A stretch of DNA of 64,000 nt from Sphingobacteriia bacterium 28-36-52. Lineage in GTDB: Bacteria > Bacteroidota > Bacteroidia > Chitinophagales > Chitinophagaceae. The notes under the pieces were generated by a model that worked only from the letters and a program-made list of their open reading frames with translations, was not told the origin of the DNA and did not search any database. Location of the stretch: assembly GCA_002281575.1 (NCBI GenBank), contig NCGN01000008.1:157676-221675 (forward strand), given 5' to 3'. The position numbers were made by a program, and so were the translations under genes. This document shows, piece by piece, positions 24,320 through 34,924 of the stretch (position 1 is the stretch's first letter; each line of letters starts with the position of its first letter).

Positions 24320-27300
24320 ATGCAAAAAAGTGTACATCCTAGCCACAAAAAGTGGCGCAGGACGCTTCTTAAATCCTTGCTTATTATGAAGCTTGCCATT
24401 GTAATTACCTTATTAACGGTCATGCAGGTAAATGCAACCACCTCTGCTGGTCAAAAAGTTAATCTAAAGACTTCTAAGACGGAAATCAAGAAAGTATTAA
24501 AACAAATAGAAAATGAAGGATATTTTCGTTTTCTATACAATTCGGATTTGAAAGACTTGAAAACAAAAGTGAATTTCAGTGCTTTCAATTGGACAATTGA
24601 CCAATCTTTAAATGGCTTGTTTACAGGAACTAATTTAACCTATAAGCAATTGGGCGGTAATCTTTTTGCCATATTATCTACAAATGAAATAGAAAATGAG
24701 CGCATTAAAATTACTGGCAAAATTGTTGGAGAAAACAATGAGCAATTATCTGGTGCTTCTGTTTTGGAAAAAGGGACCAACAATGGAACATCAGCAGATA
24801 ACAATGGTAACTTTGTTATAACAGTTGACAAAAACGCAACATTAGTAGTTAGTAGCCTTGGATATGAGCCAATTGAAATAAAAGTGGCGGGTCGTTCCAT
24901 TGTTGACGTTCAGCTTACTTTATCTGTTAAAAAAATGGATGAAGTAGTTGTTATTGGATATGGAACCGCAAGTAAAAGAGATCTCACAGGATCTATTGTA
25001 AAGATTGCCGGTAAAGATGTTGCAGACAAACCCAATACCAACCCTGTAGCTTCATTACAAGGTAAAGTTGCGGGTCTTTCTGTTGTAAATAGTGGCACTC
25101 CAGGAGCTGCCCCAGATATCAGAATTAGGGGAACAATTAGTATTGGTTCTGTGAGACCTTTATATGTTGTTGATGGTGTATTCAATGATAATATAGATTA
25201 TATTAATCCTAATGATATTGAATCTATTGAAGTATTAAAGGACCCATCCTCCCTCGCTATATTTGGTGTAAGAGGTGCAGCAGGAGTTATTGCCATTACA
25301 ACCAAACGAGCAAAAGCTGGTCAAGTAATCATCAATTTCAATAGCTCTTACGGCTTTAAAAAATTGGTGAATAAAATTCAATTAGCCAGTGGCGAACAGT
25401 TCAAAACGCTATATGAAGAAGAGAAAGCCAATATTGGCGTAACATCTCCATTTGATTATAGCAACTGGACAGCAAATACCGATTGGATTGATGCAGTAAC
25501 TAGAACTGGTTCGTTTAGCTCAAGTAACTTAAGCTTATCATCTAGTACAGAAAAAAATAAATTTAATTTTGGTATTGGTTATACTGGGGATGAGGGTCTA
25601 ATAAAGCATGAAAAATTAGAAAGATTTCAGCTTTCTTTTAATGATGAAGTGAAATTGAATAAATCTATAAGAGTTGGTATTAATTTTAATGCTACTCGTC
25701 AAAATAATCCATATAATGCTACTTATATTTTAGACCAGGCACGTAAAGTTATTCCATTAGTTAGCGATGGAACAATTCCTATTAAAGCTAAAAATCCTTA
25801 TGGTCTTGATAGCACTGTTCAAAATTTATACTATGAGCTTCCATCAATTCAAAATTCTGGTGTAGTAAATCCATTGATTCAACTAGAGAATGAATACAAT
25901 AAAACAAAAAATGTAGAATATAGAACTGTGGGTAGTGTTTTTGGAGAAGTTAATTTCTTAAGAAACTTTACATTTAAAGCTAGTTTTTATGCAGACATTA
26001 GTAATGTAAATATTAGACAATACACACCACTTTATAATGCTTATGATGCTGCTCTTAAACGAGCTTTTTTGTATAGTCGTACTACAACCGTTTCTGAAAA
26101 TGATCTTTCTTACAAAAAATTTCAACAAGATTATATTTTAAATTATAGGAAAAGTTTTGGAGACCATAATTTGACAGCTATGGCTGGTTGGACAACCTAT
26201 TATTACGGGAACTTTAATAGATTTGCTTCGGCAAGACAAAGTGCAACAGGAGCAGCAATTCCTGATGATGAAAGGTTCTGGTTCATCAATAATGGGTTTA
26301 CAGACCCCACAACAAAAGTGTCTAACTCAGATCAAAGAGAAAGAACAACCGCGTCTGGATTATTGCGTGTACTATATAATTACCAAGGGAAATATTTCCT
26401 GAATGCCTCTTTACGTAGAGATGGTTCTTCTCAAATTTCTCCTAATAACCGTTGGCAGAACTTTTGGGCTGTTGGTGGAGCTTGGGAAATTACAAGAGAG
26501 AATTTCTTCCAAAACCAAAGCATTTTTGATTTCTTAAAGCTTAAAGCTTCAATAGGTGTTTTAGGTAACCAAAATACCTACGGTTATGATTATCCCTTCT
26601 ATCCAGGTTTAGTTGCTGGTAATGCTGCAGTATTTGGAAACTTAGTTTACAATGCCTATTCTCAATCTTATTTGCCTAATCCCAATTTGAAATGGGAAAC
26701 TGTTCATGCAAAGGAAATTGGATTTGAATTTAATGCACTTAAGAATAAGCTGCACGTAGAATTTAGCTACTTTAATAAGCTAACAAAAGACCTTATGACA
26801 TTTATTCCAGGTAGTCAAGGGGTTTCAAATGGTTTAGATAATATAGGAAGTATCAGAAACAGTGGCATTGAACTATCTGCAAGCTATACAAAAGAATTTT
26901 CAAAAGATCTTTCTTTAACTGTTAGTGGAAACTTTACTACTTATAAAAATAAAGTAGAGTCATTGGCAACAAAAGAATTCTCAATTGTTTCTGGAGTTAA
27001 TAGAACAACAGTGGGGTTACCAATTGGGTATTTCTATGGGTATATAGTAGAGGGTATTTATCAGTCATATGCAGAAAAATTAGGTTCTCCAGTTAATACA
27101 GAATTTTCATATGGTCCTGGCGACTTGAAATACAAAGATATTAATGGGGATGGGAAAATTAATACAGCAGATAGAACTATGATTGGAAATCCTACGCCTG
27201 ATTTTGCTTATGGTGGAACAATTTCTTTAAAGTACAAAAATGTAGACTTTGGTATTGATTTAGGTGGAGTATATGGAAATGAGATTTTTAGAAATTGGGG

Positions 27301-27682
27301 AGGTACAGAATCGCCATTCCAAAGAGTAAATTATGCTGCTTTCAAAGTAAACAGATGGCATGGTCCTGGAACTTCAAATTGGGATCCAATTCTTGCACAA
27401 GACCATAGAATTAATTACGAAGCATCTACATATAACATTGAAGATGGTAGTTATTTCAGAATAAGAAATATACAATTAGGATACAATTTGTCTTCTTCAT
27501 TTTTAAATAAAGCAAAAATTAAATCCTTAAGAGCATTTGTTAATGTTCAGAACTTCAATACTTGGAAAAGAAATTCTGGTTATACGCCAGAGTTTGGAGG
27601 AAGTGCAGTTTCCTTTGGAGTTGACAATGCTGGTGGTGCCATTCCATTAACAACCACTTTTGGATTAAATGTAACTTTCTAA
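24320..27682 (+). CDS. SusC-type TonB-dependent receptor with STN signalling domain
   Basis: 1,120 residues. After a signal segment (I-M-K-L-A-I-V-I-T-L-L-T-V-M-Q-V-N-A) comes an STN domain (~45-120: S-K-T-E-I-K-K-V-L-K-Q-I and F-N-W-T-I-D-Q-S-L), a carboxypeptidase-D regulatory-like domain (~128-205), the TonB-box-like D-E-V-V-V-I-G-Y-G-T, the plug (G-K-V-A-G-L-S-V-V; P-L-Y-V-V-D-G-V; I-E-V-L-K-D-P-S-S-L-A-I-F-G-V-R-G-A-A-G-V-I) and a 22-strand barrel. It imports glycan oligomers with SusD and, via STN, signals to FecR. The STN domain is the reason the sigma/FecR pair belongs to this locus. Confidence 0.95.
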   Translation: MQKSVHPSHKKWRRTLLKSLLIMKLAIVITLLTVMQVNATTSAGQKVNLKTSKTEIKKVLKQIENEGYFRFLYNSDLKDLKTKVNFSAFNWTIDQSLNGLFTGTNLTYKQLGGNLFAILSTNEIENERIKITGKIVGENNEQLSGASVLEKGTNNGTSADNNGNFVITVDKNATLVVSSLGYEPIEIKVAGRSIVDVQLTLSVKKMDEVVVIGYGTASKRDLTGSIVKIAGKDVADKPNTNPVASLQGKVAGLSVVNSGTPGAAPDIRIRGTISIGSVRPLYVVDGVFNDNIDYINPNDIESIEVLKDPSSLAIFGVRGAAGVIAITTKRAKAGQVIINFNSSYGFKKLVNKIQLASGEQFKTLYEEEKANIGVTSPFDYSNWTANTDWIDAVTRTGSFSSSNLSLSSSTEKNKFNFGIGYTGDEGLIKHEKLERFQLSFNDEVKLNKSIRVGINFNATRQNNPYNATYILDQARKVIPLVSDGTIPIKAKNPYGLDSTVQNLYYELPSIQNSGVVNPLIQLENEYNKTKNVEYRTVGSVFGEVNFLRNFTFKASFYADISNVNIRQYTPLYNAYDAALKRAFLYSRTTTVSENDLSYKKFQQDYILNYRKSFGDHNLTAMAGWTTYYYGNFNRFASARQSATGAAIPDDERFWFINNGFTDPTTKVSNSDQRERTTASGLLRVLYNYQGKYFLNASLRRDGSSQISPNNRWQNFWAVGGAWEITRENFFQNQSIFDFLKLKASIGVLGNQNTYGYDYPFYPGLVAGNAAVFGNLVYNAYSQSYLPNPNLKWETVHAKEIGFEFNALKNKLHVEFSYFNKLTKDLMTFIPGSQGVSNGLDNIGSIRNSGIELSASYTKEFSKDLSLTVSGNFTTYKNKVESLATKEFSIVSGVNRTTVGLPIGYFYGYIVEGIYQSYAEKLGSPVNTEFSYGPGDLKYKDINGDGKINTADRTMIGNPTPDFAYGGTISLKYKNVDFGIDLGGVYGNEIFRNWGGTESPFQRVNYAAFKVNRWHGPGTSNWDPILAQDHRINYEASTYNIEDGSYFRIRNIQLGYNLSSSFLNKAKIKSLRAFVNVQNFNTWKRNSGYTPEFGGSAVSFGVDNAGGAIPLTTTFGLNVTF

Positions 27683-27704
27683 GAACAATAAATTATTATT
27701 CAAT

Positions 27705-29213
27705 ATGAAAAAGAATATAAAAATAGTTTTCTCGATGTTGGCATTGTCTTCCATGATAATGTTGCTCGCGGGCTGTAATAAATTTCTGGACAGAAAGCCA
27801 CTTACTGCAACTTTAGATGATTTAAATCAGGGTGGTTTAGAAGGTCAGATTTATGGGTTATATAGTAACCTAAGAAACAGCGCAGGCTTTACAACTATTC
27901 CATGGTTAGCCATGCATGATTTTAGATCAGATGATTCAGAAAAAGGATCAGATCCATCTGATGGCGCTGAGTGGGTTGCTCCATTTGATAGATACCAATA
28001 TGTTAAGGATTTATGGGCTAGTAATACTTATTGGGACGACCATTACGCCTTAATCAATTTAGCAAACACCGCAATTCAAACAGCCGATTCCTTAAAGCTT
28101 ACTGATCCTGCTTCTATGAATAATATTGCTGAAGCCAGATTTTTTAGAGCATTTGCCTACTTTGATTTAGTAAGAAGTTTTGGGGATGTTCCAAAAATTG
28201 ATTTCAGGGTATATAATGCATCACAAGCGAATATTGCAAAGTCTCCTGCATCAGCAATTTATGCTTTGATTGATGCAGATTTAACTTTTGCTGCAGGTAA
28301 CCTTCCAACAGTTTGGGGTAATCAATATCCAGGTAGGCTTACGAGCGGCGCTGTTAAAACCTTACATGCGAAGTCGTATCTCTTTAGAGGCAATTGGTCT
28401 CAAGCACTAAGTTTATCTCAACAAGTTATTTCTTCTGGTTCATATTCATTGTTTAGTAGTTATTACGGAATTTTTAAAGATGCTGGTGAAAATAGCAGTG
28501 AATCTATTTTTGAAATACAAGCATATGTAAGTCCCAATGGCTCTATTAACAACGGATGTCAATTTGCAACAACACAAGGTGTAAGAGGATCTAATGCGAG
28601 TGGATGGAATTTAGGTTGGGGTTGGAATACACCCACCGATAATTTAGTTGCTGCTTATGAACCTGGAGATGTTAGAAAAGGATCAACTATTTTATTCTCA
28701 GGGCAATCAGATGATCCTTCTACTGGAGGGTATGGTAGAGTACTACCTGGTTCAACTTTTGATGTTCCAGCCGGCCCATTGCCAAGAAAGTATTGGAATA
28801 AGAAGATCTATGCTGATCCAGCATATAGAGCATCTACCGGCCAATCAGACAATCCAAATTGGATCAATAAAAGAATTTTTCGTTACGCTGATGTATTGCT
28901 AATGGCTGCAGAATGTCATAATGAGTTAGGTAATGGCGCACAGGCAATCCCTTTTGTAAATGCGGTTAGAAATCGTGCAGGATTGGCAAATATTACCTTC
29001 ACTACACAGGCTGATTTGCGAAATTTGATAAAGCAAGAAAGACGTGTTGAGTTTGGTGTAGAAGGAGAAAGATTTTTTGATTTAGTTAGGTGGGGGGATG
29101 CCGTTACTGTTTTAGGTCCATTGGGATATACCAATAAATGTAGGTTTTATCCTATACCTCAACCTGCAATTGATAAGTCTGGAGGTTTGTTAGTTCAAAA
29201 TCCAGAGTGGTAA
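27705..29213 (+). CDS. SusD/RagB-type glycan-binding lipoprotein
   Basis: 502 residues; lipoprotein signal peptide ending L-A-G-C-N-K-F-L-D, so lipid-anchored in the outer membrane. Family features include A-E-A-R-F-F-R-A-F-A-Y-F-D-L-V-R-S-F-G-D-V-P, the I-F-R-Y-A-D-V-L-L-M-A-A-E-C motif and the terminal R-R-V-E-F-G-V-E-G-E-R-F-F-D-L-V-R-W-G-D. It caps the SusC barrel and binds oligosaccharide at the surface. It begins 22 bp after susC and is co-transcribed. Confidence 0.95.
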   Translation: MKKNIKIVFSMLALSSMIMLLAGCNKFLDRKPLTATLDDLNQGGLEGQIYGLYSNLRNSAGFTTIPWLAMHDFRSDDSEKGSDPSDGAEWVAPFDRYQYVKDLWASNTYWDDHYALINLANTAIQTADSLKLTDPASMNNIAEARFFRAFAYFDLVRSFGDVPKIDFRVYNASQANIAKSPASAIYALIDADLTFAAGNLPTVWGNQYPGRLTSGAVKTLHAKSYLFRGNWSQALSLSQQVISSGSYSLFSSYYGIFKDAGENSSESIFEIQAYVSPNGSINNGCQFATTQGVRGSNASGWNLGWGWNTPTDNLVAAYEPGDVRKGSTILFSGQSDDPSTGGYGRVLPGSTFDVPAGPLPRKYWNKKIYADPAYRASTGQSDNPNWINKRIFRYADVLLMAAECHNELGNGAQAIPFVNAVRNRAGLANITFTTQADLRNLIKQERRVEFGVEGERFFDLVRWGDAVTVLGPLGYTNKCRFYPIPQPAIDKSGGLLVQNPEW

Positions 29214-29252
29214 TTGTTGGGTATACCTTTTACAACTTTTAAATCAGAAATT

Positions 29253-30089
29253 ATGTATAAAACAAATTTTAATAATAAAGTTAATATATTGGCTTTATTG
29301 GCAATCATACTATTCAGCTGTCAAAAAATGGATCGCCCTGCTTTAGCTAATTATGTTAAAGACGCCAACCCCCCTGGCGGTCCTTTAAAATTCTATACTG
29401 CTTTTGATGGAACTACTTCAGATCCATTGATGAACGCAGTTGATAGCATTAGAGCAACTTTTGCTTCTGCAAACCCATTAACTTCTATTGCTGGTATATC
29501 TGGAAAAGCAGTACAGGGCACCGATGGTAAAGCATTGCTATATCCTTCTGCAAACGATTTTAAAACTGCAACAAGCTTTAGCATATCATTTTGGTTAAAA
29601 AACACTGCGCAAGCTGGTAGAACAGAATTTCTTTTTTCATTGGTTGATGATACTTATGGTTGGCATCATAGTGCTGCATTTGTATTAGTAGAGAATCAAA
29701 CACCTACTAAAGCCACAATGAAATTTGGATTGATGGATCAATGGCTTGAAGGAAATTTTGAAAAGCCAATGTTTGATGGTAATTGGCATCATATTGTTTA
29801 TGCTTATGATCAGGCCACTTCAAAAATGTCTTATTACTTTGATGGTGCATTGGTAACTGGATTATCTGCAGCCCAAACAGATGCAAAGAATGGAGGAAAT
29901 GCTAGAGGTGCTGTAAATTTTTCTAATGCAACAAATATGGTAATAGGTGGATGGAATAAACATGCAAATATTACTGGCCCTACTGATGGTTGGATTAGTT
30001 CTTTCACCGGCGGTATAGACCAGTTTAGGTTGTATAGTAAAGCACTTACTTCAACTGAAGTAGCTGCTTTGTATACGAACAAAAATTAA
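29253..30089 (+). CDS. LamG/concanavalin-like surface lipoprotein
   Basis: 278 residues from ATG 29253 (an upstream TTG frame adds 13 unlikely residues). Lipobox I-L-F-S-C-Q. The body is a LamG-type jelly roll: F-S-I-S-F-W-L-K-N, N-W-H-H-I-V-Y-A-Y-D and the closing G-I-D-Q-F-R-L-Y-S-K-A-L-T-S-T-E-V. It occupies the SusE/SusF-like position right after susD, so it is probably a surface glycan-binding protein of the locus. Catalytic residues are not evident. Confidence 0.85.
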   Translation: MYKTNFNNKVNILALLAIILFSCQKMDRPALANYVKDANPPGGPLKFYTAFDGTTSDPLMNAVDSIRATFASANPLTSIAGISGKAVQGTDGKALLYPSANDFKTATSFSISFWLKNTAQAGRTEFLFSLVDDTYGWHHSAAFVLVENQTPTKATMKFGLMDQWLEGNFEKPMFDGNWHHIVYAYDQATSKMSYYFDGALVTGLSAAQTDAKNGGNARGAVNFSNATNMVIGGWNKHANITGPTDGWISSFTGGIDQFRLYSKALTSTEVAALYTNKN

Positions 30090-30112
30090 GTTTTGGCAGT
30101 TTTTAACATGAG

Positions 30113-30145
30113 CAAAGGGCTGATCTTTTAAGTATCAGTCCTTTG
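30113..30145 (+). terminator. Intra-operon hairpin after the LamG gene
   Basis: A 12-bp stem caaagggctgat/atcagtcctttg (one G-T pair) with a 9-nt loop followed by TATTTTA. The weak T-tract suggests partial termination, reducing expression of the enzymes relative to SusC/SusD/LamG. Confidence 0.5.
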
Positions 30146-30163
30146 TATTTTATATTAAATTCT

Positions 30164-33100
30164 ATGATAAAAGTGCATTCACTTCCAATTAAGCTGCTTT
30201 GTAATTTTTTAGTTTTAGTTTTCCTGCTTGGGGCTTGCAAAAATAAACAAACACTGTTTTCTAAAGTAAGCCCAATAACTTCAAATATTTCATTTACCAA
30301 TGAATTAATAGAAAAGGATGGATTAAGTATTCTTTATTACCTCTATTATTATAATGGGGGTGGTGTTGCAACAGGAGATATTAACAATGATGGTTTAATT
30401 GATATTTATTTTACTGCAAATTCTACAGGTAAGAATAAACTTTATTTAAATAAAGGTGATTTTAAGTTTGAAGATATTACGGATAAATCTGGCGTTAAAG
30501 GAATTTCTGATTGGTGTTCAGGGGTAACTATGGCAGATGTTAACGCGGACGGTTACTTGGATATTTATGTATCTACTGTAAGTAATAAGTATGGATTAAA
30601 AGGTCACAACGAATTATATATTAATAATAAAAATGGAACATTTACAGAAGAATCTTCAAAGTATGGGTTAAATACTGCTTGTTTTTCTACACAGTCTGTT
30701 TTTTTCGATTACGATCTTGATGGAGATTTAGATTGTTATATTTTAAATCAATCACATAAACCGCATGCTAATATTGTTAATATTAGCAATAGAGCCAATT
30801 ATGATTCTTTGTCTGGTGATCGATTGTTTCGAAATGATGTTGCTACTACTGGTAAATTTACCGACGTTACTGCAGCTTCTGGAATTTATCAGAGTAATCT
30901 TGGATATGGTTTGGGAATTTCAATTGGTGATTTAAATAATGATGGGTGGGATGATATTTATATTGGAAATGATTTTCATGAAAACGACTACTATTATGTA
31001 AACCAACAAAATGGAACTTTCAAGGAAGTTGGGGCTGATCACTTTGGTCACTATAGTAGATTTAGTATGGGAAATGATATTGCAGATTATAATAATGATG
31101 GACAATTAGATATTATTACTGTTGATATGCTGCCCCCTGATGAAAAGACATTAAAAACTTATGGAAGTGACGAAAATCCTGACATCTATAAGGTTAAGTT
31201 AGAGCGAAATGGATATCAGAAGCAGTATTCACGTAATAGCTTACATAAAAACAATGGCAATGGTGTTACTTTTAGTGAAGTTGGTTTAATGGGGGGTGTT
31301 TCAGCTACTGATTGGAGTTGGGCTCCACTTTTTGCCGATTTTGATAATGACGGTAATAAAGATCTTTTTATTTCTAGTGGAATAGTAAAACGCCCAGTTG
31401 ATTTAGATTATGTTCAATTTGTTTCTGATATGAAGTCTAATAAGGGACTTGATATAACTGATAAATTTGATCAAGAAGTAATTGATAAAATGCCTGATGG
31501 TAGTTCTCATCCATTTATGTTTAAAGGTGATGGATTACATCAATTTACTGATGTAAGTAAGGAATGGGGAACTGCAAATATGAAAGGCTATTATACGGGG
31601 GCTTCCTATGCAGATTTCAATAACGACGGCAAACTAGATGTAATTATTAACCCAATCAATGAAAAAGCAGTTTTATTAAAGAATACTTCTTCCGATAGTA
31701 GTATGGCTATTTCATTAAAGGGAAATACTGCCAATACCTTTGGAATTGGTGCTAAAGTGTATTTGTTTAATCAATCGAAAACGCAGTATCAGCAGTTGAT
31801 GTTGACACGTGGTTTTCAGTCTTCTACTGCTCCAGAATTACACTTCGGATTGCCTAATGGTCAATTACCCGATAGCATTTTAGTAGTTTGGCCAAATAAT
31901 ACTTTTCAATTGATTAAAAAGAATATTGGTTTTGGAAAGATGCAGATTCAACAAGATGATGCAAAAGGGACTTTTGATTTTTCTTCATTTTTTCAATCTT
32001 CTCAAAATCGTTTAACCAATATTAGTAAAGATGTATTGGTCAAATGGGTGCATCAAGAAAATGATTTTATTGATCATAATCGACAATACTTAATTCCACA
32101 TCAATTATCTACAAGAGGTCCTAAAATAGCAGTAGCAGACATTAATAAGGATGGACTTGAAGATTTTTTTGTTTGTGGTGCTTCCGAGCAGCCAAATACT
32201 ATATTGGTTCAGAAAGCAAATGGAAATTTTGAAAAAATGATTTTACCTAATTCTGGGATGTCTTTACATGCCGAGAAAGTAGATGCTGTATTTTTTGATG
32301 CCAATTTGGATGGCTATCAAGACCTTTATATAGTAAGCGGTGGCAATCAATACGATAATGGCAATCCTGCACTTCTTGATCATTTTTATTTGAGTAATGG
32401 GAAGGGAGGATTTGTTCCTTCTGATCATTTAATACCTAAACTAGCTTTTAATAAATCTTCTGTAACTACTATTGATTTTGATAAAGATGGAGACACAGAT
32501 TTATTTATAACAGGATTAGCAGATGCTGCCAAATATGGAATAGCCCAATCTTCTTATTTATTAGTGAATAACGGTAAAGCGTTATTCAGTGTTGCTCCTA
32601 ATTCAATAATTAACGCTGACAACCTTGGAATGGCTACCAGTTCAACGTCTGCAGATGTAAACAATGATGGTTGGAGTGATTTAATTATAGCGGGTGAATG
32701 GATGAAAATTACACTGTTCCAAAATCAGAAAGGCAAATTTGAAAAAGTCACTATTCCAAACTCAAGTGGGCTATGGCAAACTATTGTTCAAACTGATATA
32801 AATAATGATGGGTGGATAGATTTTTTGGCAGGGAATTGGGGACACAATACCAAATTAAGTTCAGGTAAGAATGGGCCTTTAAAGTTATATGTAAAAGACT
32901 TTGATAACAATGGATCGCTTGAACAAGTGATGTGTTACACTATAAACAATAACGAGTATACTTTTCTTGGGAAAGATGAATTAGAGAGGGCGCTCCCTGT
33001 GCTTAAAAAAGCATATTTAAAATATGGTGAAGTTGCTGGTAAAACGGTTCAGTACATGTTCTATGATTTATTTAAAGATTATATAGAATTAGATGCTGTT

Positions 33101-33454
33101 ACCCTCAGTTCTGTATGTTTTATAAATAATGGCAAGGGAGGCTTCAAAATGGTTGATCTACCAAAGGAATTGCAAATGGCTCCCATTTATTCGTTTACTA
33201 AAATTATGAATCAAAATAGTAATGGATATGTTGCGTTTGGAAATTTTTTCGGTGTAATTCCATATGAAGGCCAATATGATGCATTACAGCCTACTTATTT
33301 TAATTTTAATCAGCAACAAAATAAGTTTTTATTCGAGGGTATTATTCCTGATTTGCGAGGTGAATTTAGAGATGCAAAATGGTTGTGTAATAGGGATAAT
33401 AAAAAGCGGTTAGTGGCTACTAGAAATAATAATACGTTAGTTTTTTTTGAATAA
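30164..33454 (+). CDS. VCBS/FG-GAP repeat lipoprotein with ASPIC/UnbV domain
   Basis: 1,096 residues from ATG 30164; lipobox L-L-G-A-C-K. About thirteen calcium-binding D-x-N/D-x-D-G-x2-D blades are visible, for example G-D-I-N-N-D-G-L-I-D, A-D-V-N-A-D-G-Y-L-D, A-D-F-D-N-D-G-N-K-D and T-D-I-N-N-D-G-W-I-D, so two stacked beta-propellers are likely. Between them is an ASPIC/UnbV-like segment (G-I-G-A-K-V-Y-L-F and L-H-F-G-L-P-N-G-Q). Such proteins are common in Bacteroidota glycan loci; binding or an uncharacterised lyase role has been suggested for relatives. Function here is inferred only from context. Confidence 0.88.
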   Translation: MIKVHSLPIKLLCNFLVLVFLLGACKNKQTLFSKVSPITSNISFTNELIEKDGLSILYYLYYYNGGGVATGDINNDGLIDIYFTANSTGKNKLYLNKGDFKFEDITDKSGVKGISDWCSGVTMADVNADGYLDIYVSTVSNKYGLKGHNELYINNKNGTFTEESSKYGLNTACFSTQSVFFDYDLDGDLDCYILNQSHKPHANIVNISNRANYDSLSGDRLFRNDVATTGKFTDVTAASGIYQSNLGYGLGISIGDLNNDGWDDIYIGNDFHENDYYYVNQQNGTFKEVGADHFGHYSRFSMGNDIADYNNDGQLDIITVDMLPPDEKTLKTYGSDENPDIYKVKLERNGYQKQYSRNSLHKNNGNGVTFSEVGLMGGVSATDWSWAPLFADFDNDGNKDLFISSGIVKRPVDLDYVQFVSDMKSNKGLDITDKFDQEVIDKMPDGSSHPFMFKGDGLHQFTDVSKEWGTANMKGYYTGASYADFNNDGKLDVIINPINEKAVLLKNTSSDSSMAISLKGNTANTFGIGAKVYLFNQSKTQYQQLMLTRGFQSSTAPELHFGLPNGQLPDSILVVWPNNTFQLIKKNIGFGKMQIQQDDAKGTFDFSSFFQSSQNRLTNISKDVLVKWVHQENDFIDHNRQYLIPHQLSTRGPKIAVADINKDGLEDFFVCGASEQPNTILVQKANGNFEKMILPNSGMSLHAEKVDAVFFDANLDGYQDLYIVSGGNQYDNGNPALLDHFYLSNGKGGFVPSDHLIPKLAFNKSSVTTIDFDKDGDTDLFITGLADAAKYGIAQSSYLLVNNGKALFSVAPNSIINADNLGMATSSTSADVNNDGWSDLIIAGEWMKITLFQNQKGKFEKVTIPNSSGLWQTIVQTDINNDGWIDFLAGNWGHNTKLSSGKNGPLKLYVKDFDNNGSLEQVMCYTINNNEYTFLGKDELERALPVLKKAYLKYGEVAGKTVQYMFYDLFKDYIELDAVTLSSVCFINNGKGGFKMVDLPKELQMAPIYSFTKIMNQNSNGYVAFGNFFGVIPYEGQYDALQPTYFNFNQQQNKFLFEGIIPDLRGEFRDAKWLCNRDNKKRLVATRNNNTLVFFE

Positions 33455-33482
33455 AATTTAATGACTCTAAATACCTTTAACA

Positions 33483-34907
33483 ATGTTTAAATTAGGCTCA
33501 ATCATTATAGTATTGATTTTATTGAGCTTTTGCTCCAATAAAAATAAGCTAGCCCTAAATGATAATGTAGTAGATAACGCTGCTAAAACTTATTATTGGG
33601 TAACTACTGGTGATCAATCTCAGTTGCTAACTAAACAATCTTTTATTTTAAAAACTGGGGAAGTTAATAATGCCTTGTCAGTAATTGATATAGATACTGC
33701 AACCAAATACCAAATAGTAGATGGTTTTGGCTATACTTTAACTGGAGGAAGTGCTTATTTAATAAATCAAATGGAGAGTAACGCTAAAGCTAGTTTGCTT
33801 AATGAGTTATTTGGCAGTAATGAAAATGCTATTGGAGTTAATTATTTAAGAATTAGTATCGGCGCTTCAGATTTAAGCAGTACTGTTTTTAGTTATAACG
33901 ATTTGCCAGCTGGGCAAACAGATACTTTATTAAATGAATTTTCTTTATCTGCAGACACAATTGATCTTATTCCAATTCTTCAAAAAATTGTAGCCATTAA
34001 TCCTGCAATTAAGATAATGGCTACACCTTGGAGTCCACCTATTTGGATGAAAGACAATCTAAATAGTATTGGAGGCAGTTTGCTGTCTAAATATTTTCAT
34101 GTTTATGCTAATTATTTTGTGAAGTATTTACAGCAAATGAAATTAAAAGGAATTTCCATTGACGCTATAACTATTCAAAATGAGCCTCAACATGGCGGGA
34201 ATAATCCCAGTATGTTAATGAGTGCTAATCAACAAGCTGATTTTATTAAAAATCACTTAGGGCCATTATTTGAAAAAAACGGAATTAAAACAAAAATTGT
34301 TATTTGGGATCATAATTGCGACAATCCCAATTATCCAATTTCCATTTTAAATGATCTAGCAGCAAAGAAGTATATTGATGGATCCGCCTTTCATTTGTAT
34401 AATGGAGATATTAGCGCATTGTCTACTGTATATAATGCACACCCAGATAAATCTCTTTATTTTACTGAACAATGGACAGGTAAAAATGGAACCTTTGATG
34501 GCGACCTAAAATGGCATATCAAAAATGTAATTATAGGATCTATGCGCAATCATAGCAAAAATGCTTTAGAGTGGAATTTAGCAAATGATCCATCCTTCGG
34601 GCCAAGAACACCAGGAGGCTGTACAGAATGTAAAGGTGCTTTAACAATTGCTGGATCTACTGTATCAAAAAATGTTGCATTTTATATAATTGCACATGCT
34701 TCTAAGTTTATCCCCTCCGGATCTATTAGAATTGGGAGTGGGATAGTGGGAAATTTATTCTCTGCGGCCTTTTTAACTCCGGATGGAAAAAAAGTAGTGA
34801 TTGTCTTGAATAATGGTAATCAAGAAGAGCAGTTTAATTTGCGAATCAATAAGCGTTGGTTAAGTTCGAGTTTAAAGGGCGGTGCAGTGGCAACTTTTGT
34901 AATTTAA
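33483..34907 (+). CDS. GH30-family glycoside hydrolase
   Basis: 474 residues with an N-terminal signal ending near L-S-F-C-S, probably a lipoprotein. (Beta/alpha)8 fold of family GH30: D-G-F-G-Y-T-L-T-G-G-S at strand 1, T-P-W-S-P-P-I-W-M-K, acid/base E234 in T-I-Q-N-E-P-Q, nucleophile E329 in L-Y-F-T-E-Q-W. GH30 includes beta-glucosylceramidase-like enzymes and beta-1,6-glucanases; the subfamily cannot be fixed by eye, but the glucanase neighbours favour an exo or endo beta-glucanase. The sandwich domain typical of GH30 is at the C-terminus (V-V-I-V-L-N-N-G-N-Q). Confidence 0.9.
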   Translation: MFKLGSIIIVLILLSFCSNKNKLALNDNVVDNAAKTYYWVTTGDQSQLLTKQSFILKTGEVNNALSVIDIDTATKYQIVDGFGYTLTGGSAYLINQMESNAKASLLNELFGSNENAIGVNYLRISIGASDLSSTVFSYNDLPAGQTDTLLNEFSLSADTIDLIPILQKIVAINPAIKIMATPWSPPIWMKDNLNSIGGSLLSKYFHVYANYFVKYLQQMKLKGISIDAITIQNEPQHGGNNPSMLMSANQQADFIKNHLGPLFEKNGIKTKIVIWDHNCDNPNYPISILNDLAAKKYIDGSAFHLYNGDISALSTVYNAHPDKSLYFTEQWTGKNGTFDGDLKWHIKNVIIGSMRNHSKNALEWNLANDPSFGPRTPGGCTECKGALTIAGSTVSKNVAFYIIAHASKFIPSGSIRIGSGIVGNLFSAAFLTPDGKKVVIVLNNGNQEEQFNLRINKRWLSSSLKGGAVATFVI

Positions 34908-34924
34908 TTTAATTGAGATGAATT

